Origin: a virus
DNA length: 52,083 nucleotides
Strand: one strand, 5' to 3'
Virus record (IMG/VR): IMGVR_UViG_3300028592_000017
Coordinates: 1 to 52,083 of that record
The translations under genes were made by a program, and so were the position numbers. The notes beneath the pieces are model-generated. The model was not told where the DNA came from and did no database searches. It saw only the letters and a program-made list of their open reading frames with translations. Of the stretch, positions 23,261 through 31,877 are shown one piece after another (the first letter of the stretch is position 1; every line of letters starts with the position of its first letter).

Positions 23261-23602
23261 ATGGCTGAAGTTACCCCCACCGTCTACACGGCCGGCCGCG
23301 TCGCCGTCAGCTCGGCCAACTACTCCGACAACCTGACCGCGGCCACGGCCGGCAACAACTACAACATCGCCAACAACGGCCGCGTCGGGCTCATGCTGGA
23401 GTGCACCGCCGGCGGCACCGCCACCGTCGCCACGCCCAACAGCGTCGACGGCAACGCGATCGCCGACCTGACCCTGACCCTGACCGCCGCCAAGATCAAG
23501 ATCTGGGGCGGCTTCCCGCCCGCGGTCTACAACAACTCGAGCGGCAACGTTGTGGTGACGGTCTCGGCCGCCACCAACCTGTTTGCCTTCCGGCTGGGCT
23601 AG
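23261..23602 (+). CDS. Hypothetical virion protein (113 aa)
   Basis: The product is Ala/Thr/Asn-rich and beta-rich (NYNIANNGRVGLMLECTAGG, VTVSAATNLFAFRLG), consistent with a small virion surface protein. ATG 23261 follows GGGAGGA. No family is recognised; a minor head or head fibre protein is possible. Confidence 0.6.
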   Translation: MAEVTPTVYTAGRVAVSSANYSDNLTAATAGNNYNIANNGRVGLMLECTAGGTATVATPNSVDGNAIADLTLTLTAAKIKIWGGFPPAVYNNSSGNVVVTVSAATNLFAFRLG

Positions 23603-23605
23603 GCG

Positions 23606-23818
23606 ATGCACACGCTCATCGCCGACCAGGACGGCAAGGTCTGGTTTGAGGTCGACCTCGATGGCGCCAGCGCCCGCTTCTCCGTCACCGGACGCAACGG
23701 CGTGGACTTCACGCCGGGCGAGGCCACCTTGTGGAGCCAGGGGCAGATTGACCGCCTGCTGGCCGAGCTGCTCGGGGCCTTCGCGGTGGCCCAGCCGATT
23801 GGGGAGACGTCGCAATGA
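23606..23818 (+). CDS. Hypothetical small protein (70 aa)
   Basis: A short protein 3 bp after the previous stop. It begins with a beta hairpin (MHTLIADQDGKVWFEVDLDG) and ends in a helix (QIDRLLAELLGAFAVAQ). Its stop overlaps the next start. Function unknown. Confidence 0.55.
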   Translation: MHTLIADQDGKVWFEVDLDGASARFSVTGRNGVDFTPGEATLWSQGQIDRLLAELLGAFAVAQPIGETSQ

Positions 23819-24177
23819 GCATGGACGCCCACCTGATCCACACCTGCACCGTCCAGACCGCCACGGTGGCCCAGGATGACTACAACCACGACGTGGAGAC
23901 GTGGGCGGCCAGCATCACCGGGCAGCGCTGCCGCCTGGTCATCGGCGAGGAGCGGGTGCCGTTTAGCGAGCTGGCCGAGCGCCCGGTCGTCACGACCTAC
24001 GCGCTCTACCTGCCGGCCTACGTGGCGGTGGCGCCGGGCCAGCGCATCGTCGACGTGACGCTGGAGGACACGACGGTCGAGCCCGGGCCGTTTCGCATCG
24101 AGTCGGTGCTGGCGCGCCGGGGCCGCTCCCAGCGCCACATCCGGCTCAATCTGGAGAAAATCTATGTCCAACCTTAG
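23815..24177 (+). CDS. Head-tail joining / head closure protein
   Basis: The 120-residue beta-barrel-like protein (HLIHTCTVQTATVAQDDYNH, PFSELAERPVVTTYALYLP, TTVEPGPFRIESVLARRG) matches the SPP1 gp16/HK97 gp9-type head closure pattern, including a short loop rich in Arg. It is in the correct place after the adaptor. It would seal the portal after packaging. Confidence 0.8.
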   Translation: MSMDAHLIHTCTVQTATVAQDDYNHDVETWAASITGQRCRLVIGEERVPFSELAERPVVTTYALYLPAYVAVAPGQRIVDVTLEDTTVEPGPFRIESVLARRGRSQRHIRLNLEKIYVQP

Positions 24178-24448
24178 TAATAAAGCGATTGATGCATTGC
24201 TGGCCAGCGGCGACGCGGTCAGCCAGCACGGCCGCGTCTACATCGCACGCGACATCGTTGAGGGCATTCTTGCCGGCGTGGTCGAGGGTGCTCGGATTGC
24301 CACAGAGGAGGCGCCCGATGGCGCGCAGGAAAGCCCATCTGGAGTGGCGCGGGGACGCCGTGCTGGCGCAGCTCACGCGGCGCGCAGTGGCGGCGACGGG
24401 GGAGATCACCAATCGGATGGAGGCGGGGGCCAAGGCGGAGCTGTATAA
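24164..24448 (+). CDS. Hypothetical protein overlapping the next gene by 131 bp (94 aa)
   Basis: ATG 24164 opens a frame whose first 45 residues look natural (LSNKAIDALLASGDAVSQHG, VYIARDIVEGILAGV). From about residue 52 the frame runs through the start of the following gene and becomes Gly/Arg/Ala-rich. The real protein may simply end in this low-complexity tail. The large overlap is unusual for this genome. Confidence 0.4.
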   Translation: MSNLSNKAIDALLASGDAVSQHGRVYIARDIVEGILAGVVEGARIATEEAPDGAQESPSGVARGRRAGAAHAARSGGDGGDHQSDGGGGQGGAV

Positions 24449-24674
24449 GCCTCGCCACGGCGTCCGCACCGGCACCCTGCGGCGCGCGATCACCCGGCTC
24501 CCGGTCCGCGTGGAGGGCAGCAGGGTCATCGGCGGACTCGGCACCGGCCAGGAGGTCAGGAAGTACGCGCTGGTCCAGCATCGGCGCTACGAGTACCTGA
24601 CCAGAGGCCTGAAGAAGACCATTCCCAGCGTCGCCGAGATTCTGGCACGCCACATGAAAGGACGGGGCGGATGA
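24318..24674 (+). CDS. Tail component, HK97 gp10-like (118 aa)
   Basis: The product MARRKAHLEWRGDAVLAQLT... contains an N-terminal helix followed by a beta core (TGTLRRAITRLPVRVEGSRV, IGGLGTGQEVRKYALVQH) and a C-terminal helix. This is the gp10-like tail-completion pattern. ATG 24318 has GAGGAGG upstream. It belongs in the head-tail joining cluster. Confidence 0.75.
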   Translation: MARRKAHLEWRGDAVLAQLTRRAVAATGEITNRMEAGAKAELYKPRHGVRTGTLRRAITRLPVRVEGSRVIGGLGTGQEVRKYALVQHRRYEYLTRGLKKTIPSVAEILARHMKGRGG

Positions 24675-25114
24675 TCGATCCCCTGGCAGCCATCATCAAA
24701 TACGCCGGCAGCGATGCCGCCCTGGCCCTGCTCATTGAGGGACGCATCGCCGAAAAGCATAAGTTCGGCCTGGCATCAAGCGACGGCTGGACCGCTGGCC
24801 AGAAGGCCCTCGTCATCCGCGATGACCCCGGCAGCCAGCCGGACATCGACACCGAGGTCCATGTCGGCCGCCTGGAGGCGCGCTGTTACGGCGAGCGCCC
24901 CTCGGAGGCCAAGCGGATCTACCTTGAGCTTGTCCGGATCTGCCGTGATCTGAACAAGGCAACCATTCTAACCAGTAACGGGACGGCACTGATCTACTGG
25001 CTGGTGATGGACTCGTCGCCCATGACCGGCATCGACCCGGATGTCAACCTTGATATGGTGGCCGTCTCGCTGCGCTACAGCGTGCACGAGCAGCCCCTGG
25101 AGAATTACGCATGA
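24671..25114 (+). CDS. Tail terminator / tail completion protein
   Basis: The 147-residue protein starts MIDPLAAIIKYAGSDAALAL and ends with beta strands (IDPDVNLDMVAVSLRYSVHE). It occupies the place of the tail terminator between the gp10-like gene and the tube protein. The pattern fits the DUF3168/gp17-like group, though with low direct similarity. It would cap the tail tube at the head-proximal end. Confidence 0.7.
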   Translation: MIDPLAAIIKYAGSDAALALLIEGRIAEKHKFGLASSDGWTAGQKALVIRDDPGSQPDIDTEVHVGRLEARCYGERPSEAKRIYLELVRICRDLNKATILTSNGTALIYWLVMDSSPMTGIDPDVNLDMVAVSLRYSVHEQPLENYA

Positions 25115-25689
25115 GCGCCATGTCGCCCTACGCCCAGATTGTTGGGCCGGCCAAGATCTATCTCGCCGCCTACGGCACCGCCGAGCCGGCCGTCGACGCC
25201 ACCCCCGGGTCGTCCTGGGTCGAGCTCGGCCCGACCGCCGGCGACCAGGACATCGCCCACGACGGCGACCTGGAGGAGTTCCGCGACAACGACCACCAGG
25301 GCCCGGTCAAGGTGACCCGGCCCGACGAGGATGTGCTGGTCCACTTCACCGTGGTCGGACTGACCCTGGAGCATTACGCCCGCATCATCAACGATGTGAG
25401 CCAGGTCACCAGCGTCACGTCCGGCGCGGCCGCCGCCAAGCGCCTCTCCCTGAAGCGCGGCTTCACGCCGACCGAGTACGCCCTGCTCATCAAGGGCGAC
25501 GCGGATTCGCCGTATGGCATCTTCCCCGGCCAGACCTACATCCCACGCTGCGTCCAGGCCTCGAGCCCCAACCCGACCCGCGGCAAGGCCCAGCGCGCCG
25601 AGCTGGAGTGCGAGTTCAAGGCCCTGGAGGATGACCTCCAGAGCGTTGACGAGGACAAGCTCGGCTGGTCGACCGTCCAGACCAGCTAG
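25111..25689 (+). CDS. Major tail tube protein
   Basis: The 192-residue beta-rich protein (AKIYLAAYGTAEPAVDATPG, VTRPDEDVLVHFTVVGLTL, YGIFPGQTYIPRCVQASSP) lies directly before the tail chaperones, the fixed place of the tube protein in siphophages. Hundreds of copies stack to form the tail tube. A GC hairpin follows the stop. Confidence 0.82.
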   Translation: MSAMSPYAQIVGPAKIYLAAYGTAEPAVDATPGSSWVELGPTAGDQDIAHDGDLEEFRDNDHQGPVKVTRPDEDVLVHFTVVGLTLEHYARIINDVSQVTSVTSGAAAAKRLSLKRGFTPTEYALLIKGDADSPYGIFPGQTYIPRCVQASSPNPTRGKAQRAELECEFKALEDDLQSVDEDKLGWSTVQTS

Positions 25690-25709
25690 TCCACCCGGTT
25701 TCTCTCTGC

Positions 25710-25727
25710 GGGCGGCTCCGGCCGCCC
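25710..25727 (+). other. GC-rich hairpin after the tail tube gene
   Basis: GGGCGGC (25710-25716) pairs with GCCGCCC (25721-25727) across a TCCG loop, with no T-run. As after the capsid gene, it may protect the highly expressed upstream mRNA or partly limit read-through. Confidence 0.55.
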
Positions 25728-25745
25728 CTCGTCTCTGAGGTATGT

Positions 25746-26198
25746 ATGGCTGAGTTTACATTGATGGATCTCCCGCCCGAGCCACTTACGTTTCGCGATC
25801 GCCAGGGCGTCCGCCACGAGGTTAAGCGCCCGAATGAGTTCGGCCTGATCTCCCTGGCCAAGTTCGATAAATTGCAGCGCGAGCAGGCCCAGCTGATGGC
25901 GAAGCTCCAGGGCATCTCGGCCCAGAGCAACAACAAGGCGCTGAAGCAGGCCGAGCAGGACCTGGCCAAGGTCCTCGACGACATGGTGACCATGCTCGCG
26001 CCGGACCTGCCCGACGAGGTCAGGGACTCCATGACCTTCCTGGAGCGGATCGGCTTCATCCGCTGGTGGAGCGCCGAGACCGCCGGCGACCAGGTGCGCC
26101 CCGTGGGGGAAGCGGCGGCGGGGAAGACGGAACCGAGTCCGAAGAAAGCAGCGACCCGGAAGAAATCTTCGCCCGCCTCGTCCGCTACTACCGAATAG
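25746..26198 (+). CDS. Tail assembly chaperone, upstream frame (gpG-like)
   Basis: The 150-residue product (DLPPEPLTFRDRQGVRHEVK, then FIRWWSAETAG) is the gpG-like chaperone that binds the tape measure and tube protein during tail assembly. It ends in a Lys/Ser/Ala-rich tail. The next frame (26066-26575) is -1 relative to it, so a fraction of ribosomes probably shift near 26105-26126 to make a longer gpGT-like form. Confidence 0.82.
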   Translation: MAEFTLMDLPPEPLTFRDRQGVRHEVKRPNEFGLISLAKFDKLQREQAQLMAKLQGISAQSNNKALKQAEQDLAKVLDDMVTMLAPDLPDEVRDSMTFLERIGFIRWWSAETAGDQVRPVGEAAAGKTEPSPKKAATRKKSSPASSATTE

Positions 26199-26575
26199 AT
26201 CCGGAGTCGTTTTTCCGCCAGCCGCTGTGGATCCTACTCATCCTGATCCGCCAGATGAACGTGGTGGAGGCGGCCGAGGAGCTGAGCGCGATCGGCGTGG
26301 CCACGGCGCCACACCTGAAGCGATCAAGCTTTCGCGAGAAGGTCAAGACCTTGCAGCGCATCGCCCGCAACGGCAAGGGGCGCGAAGAGAAACAGAGCGC
26401 CTATCCCGACGCCATCCCTGACCCGGTGGCCGCCGCCGAGTTTTTCGCCGGCCTGGGCGTCCGGGTTCGCACGAAAGGACCACCGACCGATGAAGAAGGA
26501 ACGCCTGTTCTGGCAGGTCATGTATCGCAGCCTGCTGGCGATGGCTCAGGCCATCAAGACGACCAAGTTGAATGA
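26066..26575 (+). CDS. Frameshift extension of tail chaperone (gpT-like)
   Basis: This frame has no convincing start of its own. Its conserved part (EEIFARLVRYYRIDPESFFR, then RQMNVVEAAEELSAIGVATA) lies in the -1 frame of the gene at 25746 and overlaps it, as in lambda G-GT. Fusion by a -1 slip near GGGGGAA (26105-26111) or GGGGAAG (26120-26126) would give about 275 residues. Neither heptamer is the ideal XXXYYYZ, so the exact site is open. Coordinates give the open frame from a GTG. Confidence 0.75.
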   Translation: MERRDRRRPGAPRGGSGGGEDGTESEESSDPEEIFARLVRYYRIDPESFFRQPLWILLILIRQMNVVEAAEELSAIGVATAPHLKRSSFREKVKTLQRIARNGKGREEKQSAYPDAIPDPVAAAEFFAGLGVRVRTKGPPTDEEGTPVLAGHVSQPAGDGSGHQDDQVE

Positions 26576-26672
26576 CCCGCCGCTCCGGCAGGAATATGTC
26601 AAGCTCGACCACGACCCGGCCAAAGCGGCCGCGTTCTTTGCGGCCCAGGGCTGCCGCGTCAAAAGCTCCTAA
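26490..26672 (+). CDS. Small protein with a duplicated chaperone-end motif (60 aa)
   Basis: ATG 26490 follows GAAAGGACC. The C-terminus (DPAKAAAFFAAQGCRVKSS) resembles the end of the chaperone extension (DPVAAAEFFAGLGVRVRTKG), suggesting duplication. The N-terminus has a helical ERLFWQVMYRSLLAMAQAI. It overlaps the gpT-like frame by 86 bp. Function unknown, but possibly part of the tail-chaperone system. Confidence 0.6.
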   Translation: MKKERLFWQVMYRSLLAMAQAIKTTKLNDPPLRQEYVKLDHDPAKAAAFFAAQGCRVKSS

Positions 26673-26700
26673 CAACCGAATCCCGCTCCCTCGCGCTGCC

Positions 26701-26754
26701 GCCGCCACCCGCGCCCGCAGCGACTGAGCGTCCACATCGCCGCCACCCGCGCCC
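26701..26754 (+). repeat. 16-bp direct repeat in the gap before the tape measure
   Basis: GCCGCCACCCGCGCCC occurs at 26701-26716 and exactly again at 26739-26754. It lies in the 136-bp non-coding gap between chaperone and tape measure. Meaning unknown. Confidence 0.7.
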
Positions 26755-26808
26755 ATGTGCATCGAAATCCCTTTCGTATGCGCCTGGGCGCGTTTTAGGT
26801 GGTGTGGT

Positions 26809-29800
26809 GTGGGAACCTTCGATTTAGGTAGCGCTAGTCTTGGCACAGAGATAGATTTATCCGGCCTCCACGACGGCATCAACAAGGCACGGAGTGACGC
26901 CGAGTCCGGATTCGGCGATATCGGCGCGTCGATCGGCAAGAGCCTGACGACCGGCATCGTCGCCGCCGGCGCCATCATCACCACGGCCCTGGGCGGTGTC
27001 ATGGCGGGCGGCATCACCTCGTTTATGGGCTTCGAGCGCCAGATGAACGAGGTCTTCACGCTGCTCCCGGGGGTCACCCAGCAGGCCATGGGGCAGATGT
27101 CGAACGACGTGCAGGCATTTGCCATCGAGTTCGGCGCCCTGCCCCAGGACGTCGTGCCGGCGCTCTACGAGTCGCTCTCCAGTGGCGTGCCCCCTGGAAA
27201 TGTCTTCGACTTTCTTGCTGTTGCTCAGAAGGCGGCTGTGGGCGGCGTCACCGACACCAAAACCACGGTCGACGGCCTGACCAGCGTGGTCAACGCCTAC
27301 GGCTCCGATGTCCTCTCGGTCCAGCAGGCCAGCGATCAGATGTTCACCGCGGTCGCGTATGGAAAGACCACCTTCGCCGAGCTGGCCGGGTCGCTCTACA
27401 ACGTCATCCCCAACGCCCAGGCCCTCGGGGTCAAGTTCTCCGACGTGACGGCCGCGATCGCCGCGATGACCGCGCAGGGCGTGCCGACGGCGCAGTCGAC
27501 CACCCAGCTGCGCCAGCTGATGATCGAGCTGTCGCAGGCCGGCGGCGAGACCTCCGAGATGTTCACCCGCATCGCCGGCATGGGCTTCAAGGACTTCATC
27601 GCCTCGGGCCGCTCGCTCCAGGACGCCCTGATCCTGATGGAACAGGCCGCCCAGCAGAGCGGCGTCGGCGTCAACGACCTGTTCAGCAGCGTGGAGGCCG
27701 GCAGCGCGGCCCTGACCCTGACCGGGCGCGGCACCGAGTCCTTTACGGCCGCCCTGGACCAGATGCAGGGCAGCGCCGGCGCGACCGATGCGGCCTATGC
27801 CCAGATGGACCAGGGGATCGGGCGGAGTGTCGACCGCATGAAGGCATCGTTCGCCGTCCTGCTGGCCGATGTGGGCGAGCGCCTGGGGCCAACCTTCGCC
27901 GTGTTTGCCGACTGGATCAACGCCAACATGCCGATGATCAGCGACGTGGTCGGGCAGGTCTTCCAGGCCATCGGCAACGCCATCGCCTTTGTCCTGCCCT
28001 ACTTCTCGGCCTTTGTCCAGGGGGTGCAGCAGGCCTTTGGCATCTTCATTGAGCTCGGCTCGGCCGCCATGCAGTGGGGGCAGAACATCGCCCAGCAGCT
28101 GGCCAACGGCATCCTGGCGGGCGCCGGCGCGGTCATCGACAGCCTGGGCTATATCGGCGACCTGATCACCTACTGGCTGGAGCCGCACTCGCCGCCCAAG
28201 CTGCTGCCCGACATCGACCAGTGGGGCACGGACACGGCCCAGGTCTACCTCGACGGCTGGGGCCAGGCCGACTTCGGCGTGTTCAATCAGATGGGGTCGA
28301 CCATCGAGAGTCTCCTCAAGGGCATGGTCAGCAGCGGCATCCTGCCCGAGGAGGGCATGATCCCGATGCTGCTCGGCAGCCGGGAGGCCGTGGCCGCTGC
28401 CATCAACGAGCTGCGCACGACCGGCAGTGTCTCCGAGGCGGCCTTCCAGGCGGTCCGCGACAGTGCGGGCGCCGCCGGCAATGAAGTCGACCAGATGTTC
28501 CGCTCGATGGTGGCGCTCGAGCAGGCCAACCGCGCGGCAGCCGACGCCCAGGCCGAACTGAACGCGATCACCGACCGATACAGCGCCATCCTTGACCCGA
28601 TGGAGGCCGAGCTCCAGGCTATCCGCGACCAGCAGCAGGACCTGCGCGACACCCAGCGCGAGGCCGAGCTGCAGAAGATCATCAACTCGGTCGGCGGCGA
28701 CGACTCGATCCGCGAGGCCGCCCGGCTGGAGCTGGAGGCGCTGCTCTTAGAGAAGAAGATCCGCGAGACCAGGGCCGCCCAGAACGCCGAGGAAGAGTCG
28801 GCCGAGGCCAAGCTCGACGCCGCAGCCCAGGCCAAGGCCGCCCTCGAAGCCGAAATCGCCCTCCAGCGCGAGGAGATAGCCGCGCGCCAGCGGCACAACG
28901 ACCTGATCCAGCAGCAGATCGCCCTGTTGACCCGGCTCACCGAGACTTCGGCCGGCGGCGGGGGTGGTGGTGGCGGCGGTGGGATGGACGACGCGGCCAG
29001 AAAGGCCGAACAAGCCGCCAAGGCCCAGCGCGACTATAACTACGCGATCGCCGACACCGAGACCAAGCTCGGGATGCTGAAAGAGGAGCAGGCCAAGTAC
29101 ACCGAGGCCGACGCCGAGTACTGGCGGCTCCAGGGCCAGATCACGGGCATGGAGAAGCAGAAGCAGACCGAGCTGGAGGTCTCTGCCAAAGCCCAGCGCG
29201 ACTATGAGCTGTCGCTCATGTCGACCGAGGACCAGCTGCGCTCGCTCAAAGAGGAGCAGGGCCGGTACGCGGTTGGGAGCGAGGACTACAACCGCATCCA
29301 GAAGGATATTGATAAGGTCGAGAAAGAGCGCACCCGCCAGCTCGAAGAGGTCGAGAAAAAGAATACTGAAGCGGCCAAAGCGGAGCGCGACTATCAGTAC
29401 GCCGTCGCCGACACCGGCGGCAAGCTGGATATCCTGCGCGGCGAGCTGGCCAACACGGTCGAGGGCTCGGCCGATTACTGGCGGATCAAGACCCAGATCA
29501 ACAGCCTGGAGCAGACCCAGCAGCAGGAGCTGGCGGCGACCAGTAAGGCCATGGGCGGCGCGGGCGCGGCGGTCAGCGGGCTGGCCGGCGGGGTCGGCAA
29601 CCTGAGCGGGATGCTGCCGCCGCTGATGGGCAACATGGGCGCGGTCCAGGGCGCCACCGAGACCGCCGGCGCCGCGGCCAGCACCACGTCCGAGCAGTAC
29701 GCTGCGATGAAGGACAAGCAGCTGGAGGCCGCCGACGCCGCCGGCGCCGCCGTCTCGCCACTCGGGCTGGTAGAGCGCGCCCTGGCCTCCCTGGCTCCCT

Positions 29801-31869
29801 ATGCTGATGCGCTGGGCGGCGCGATGCTTGGGATGGGCGCCGTGCTGCTTGGCCCGCAGGTCGCCGGGGCGCTCGGGGCGATTGGCAGCGCCCTGGCGTT
29901 CATCGTCTCGCCACTGGGGCTGATGCTCGCCGGCGCGGCCCTGCTCGGCATGGCCTGGACCACCAACTTCGCCGGCATCCGCGATGTCACGATGAAGGTG
30001 ATCGGGGCGGTGATGGGGGTGATCGGGCCGGCCATCAGCCTGGTCGTCTCGTGGTTTGAAGAGAACGGCCCGGACATCGTCGCCTTCTGGACCACGACCT
30101 GGAATGACATCGAGGGCGTGGTCTCGACGGTGCTTCAGGCGGTTGGCAGCGTCATCACCACGGTGTTCGGCGCCGTGCAGACCTTCCTGAGCACCCACGG
30201 CGACAAGATCAAGGGCTTCTTTACAAAGGCCTGGACTGCCATCAAGACCATCATCACCGGTGTGATGTTTGTGGTCAAGACCTGGATTGTCCCGGTGCTG
30301 ACCGAGATTGCCGCCTTTATCTCGCGCAACCAGGACGCCATCGTGGGCTTTATCACCGGGGCGTGGGACCTGATCAGCGGGATTATCGGCGGCGCCCTCG
30401 ATGTCATCAGTGGCATCGTCAACGTGTTCATGGGACTGTTCACGGGCGACTGGGATCTGATGTGGAACGGGGTGATGCAGATCCTCCAGGGCATCTGGGA
30501 CGCCATCAAGGGCGTCGTGGTGGGCGCGCTGGAGATCATTGGCAGCACCATTGAGCTCGCCTGGAGCGCCCTGGGTTCGGCCATCTACCTGGCCTGGAAC
30601 TTAATTCTAGACATTTTCGGCGCGGTCTGGAACGCGATTTTGCTGGTCATCGGCACGGCCCTGGGTGTCATCCTCACCGGGATTACGACCGCCTGGGACG
30701 CCGTGTCGGCGGTCTTCATTGCGGCCTGGGATACCATCTCGACCTTCTTCAGCGGGGTCTGGGATTTCTTCTCCACGCGGGTCAGCAACGGACTCGACGT
30801 GGTCAAGGGCGCCATTCAGACGGCCTGGGATACCGTCAGTGGCATTTTCAGCACGGTCTGGAACAACATTTCAACCTTCTTCAGTGGCCTATGGGATGGC
30901 CTGACGGCGCGGGTCAGCGGCGGCGTCGACGTGGTGAAAACCACGGTGCAGACCGCCTGGGATACCGTGTCGGGGATCTGCTCCACGGTCTGGAACGCCA
31001 TCAAAGACACTATCTCGGGCGTGTGGGACGGCATCAAGCTCGTCATCGACACCGTGCTTGGGCTGATCTCCAGCGCTATCTCGGGTGTCTGGACGACAAT
31101 CAAGGACGTGGCGACAACCTCCTGGGACGGAATCAAGGGCGCGATCAGCGGGGCGTGGGATGCCATTAAGCTGGCGATCGACACGGTACTGACCACTATC
31201 AAGGATGCCCTGACCGGTGCCTGGGACACCATCAAGACAGCGGCCTCTACGGCCTGGGGGGCCATTAAGGACGCACTGATCGCACCGTTCCAGTCGGCCT
31301 ACGACACCATCTCGGGGATGGTCCAGAGCTTCATCGATATCGGCACCGACATCATCGATGGCATCACCGGCGCCATCTGGGGCGGCGGCGGCAAGGTCGC
31401 CGCCGCCCTGGTCGGCGTGGTCAACAACGCCAAGGATGAGGCCAGGGCCGCGGCCGAAATCCAGAGCCCGTCGAAGCTCTTTGCCCGCGATGTCGGCGCG
31501 CACCTGCCGGGCGGCGTCGCGATGGGCGCGGAGGAAGCGATGCCCAGCGCGATGGACTCGATCCGCACCACGATGGACACGCTGTTCGCCGGCAGCATGC
31601 CGCTGGCGCTCGGCGGCGGCCTGTCCCTGCCGGGTGTGAACCTGCGCGCGATGCTGCCGACGTCGGTGCCGTCCCTCGCCCAGGCGACCGGGCTAACGGC
31701 CGAGCGCGGGATGCGGGGCGGTGCAGCTGGTGCTGGCGACACCATCAACCAGTACTTCCCGCCGGTCACCGACACCGCCCAGATGCGCGCCATTGCCAAG
31801 CAGGCTGCCCTGGACGCGATGGACCGCACCGGCGGGTCGGCCGTCATCCGCCAGCAGACACGGAAGTAG
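26809..31869 (+). CDS. Tail tape measure protein
   Basis: At 1686 residues this is the largest gene; the length would set a tail of roughly 250 nm by the usual 0.15 nm per residue rule. GTG 26809 with AGGTGG six bases upstream is preferred over an ATG 54 bp earlier without a site. The N-terminus (FDLGSASLGTEIDLSGLHDG) and the PhageMin-type core (GGVTDTKTTVDGLTSVVNAY) are typical. A coiled-coil section spans about 580-900 and includes a Gly9 run. Hydrophobic helices occur near 1000-1100. A Trp-rich repeat region at about 1200-1500 repeats units like AWDTVSGIFSTVWN. Confidence 0.93.
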   Translation: MGTFDLGSASLGTEIDLSGLHDGINKARSDAESGFGDIGASIGKSLTTGIVAAGAIITTALGGVMAGGITSFMGFERQMNEVFTLLPGVTQQAMGQMSNDVQAFAIEFGALPQDVVPALYESLSSGVPPGNVFDFLAVAQKAAVGGVTDTKTTVDGLTSVVNAYGSDVLSVQQASDQMFTAVAYGKTTFAELAGSLYNVIPNAQALGVKFSDVTAAIAAMTAQGVPTAQSTTQLRQLMIELSQAGGETSEMFTRIAGMGFKDFIASGRSLQDALILMEQAAQQSGVGVNDLFSSVEAGSAALTLTGRGTESFTAALDQMQGSAGATDAAYAQMDQGIGRSVDRMKASFAVLLADVGERLGPTFAVFADWINANMPMISDVVGQVFQAIGNAIAFVLPYFSAFVQGVQQAFGIFIELGSAAMQWGQNIAQQLANGILAGAGAVIDSLGYIGDLITYWLEPHSPPKLLPDIDQWGTDTAQVYLDGWGQADFGVFNQMGSTIESLLKGMVSSGILPEEGMIPMLLGSREAVAAAINELRTTGSVSEAAFQAVRDSAGAAGNEVDQMFRSMVALEQANRAAADAQAELNAITDRYSAILDPMEAELQAIRDQQQDLRDTQREAELQKIINSVGGDDSIREAARLELEALLLEKKIRETRAAQNAEEESAEAKLDAAAQAKAALEAEIALQREEIAARQRHNDLIQQQIALLTRLTETSAGGGGGGGGGGMDDAARKAEQAAKAQRDYNYAIADTETKLGMLKEEQAKYTEADAEYWRLQGQITGMEKQKQTELEVSAKAQRDYELSLMSTEDQLRSLKEEQGRYAVGSEDYNRIQKDIDKVEKERTRQLEEVEKKNTEAAKAERDYQYAVADTGGKLDILRGELANTVEGSADYWRIKTQINSLEQTQQQELAATSKAMGGAGAAVSGLAGGVGNLSGMLPPLMGNMGAVQGATETAGAAASTTSEQYAAMKDKQLEAADAAGAAVSPLGLVERALASLAPYADALGGAMLGMGAVLLGPQVAGALGAIGSALAFIVSPLGLMLAGAALLGMAWTTNFAGIRDVTMKVIGAVMGVIGPAISLVVSWFEENGPDIVAFWTTTWNDIEGVVSTVLQAVGSVITTVFGAVQTFLSTHGDKIKGFFTKAWTAIKTIITGVMFVVKTWIVPVLTEIAAFISRNQDAIVGFITGAWDLISGIIGGALDVISGIVNVFMGLFTGDWDLMWNGVMQILQGIWDAIKGVVVGALEIIGSTIELAWSALGSAIYLAWNLILDIFGAVWNAILLVIGTALGVILTGITTAWDAVSAVFIAAWDTISTFFSGVWDFFSTRVSNGLDVVKGAIQTAWDTVSGIFSTVWNNISTFFSGLWDGLTARVSGGVDVVKTTVQTAWDTVSGICSTVWNAIKDTISGVWDGIKLVIDTVLGLISSAISGVWTTIKDVATTSWDGIKGAISGAWDAIKLAIDTVLTTIKDALTGAWDTIKTAASTAWGAIKDALIAPFQSAYDTISGMVQSFIDIGTDIIDGITGAIWGGGGKVAAALVGVVNNAKDEARAAAEIQSPSKLFARDVGAHLPGGVAMGAEEAMPSAMDSIRTTMDTLFAGSMPLALGGGLSLPGVNLRAMLPTSVPSLAQATGLTAERGMRGGAAGAGDTINQYFPPVTDTAQMRAIAKQAALDAMDRTGGSAVIRQQTRK

Positions 31870-31877
31870 GAGCACCT

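Noticed and set aside
26755-26808. ATG start of the tape measure 54 bp upstream
   Set aside because: The added residues are Cys/Trp-rich and unlike tape measures. There is no ribosome binding site, whereas GTG 26809 has AGGTGG.
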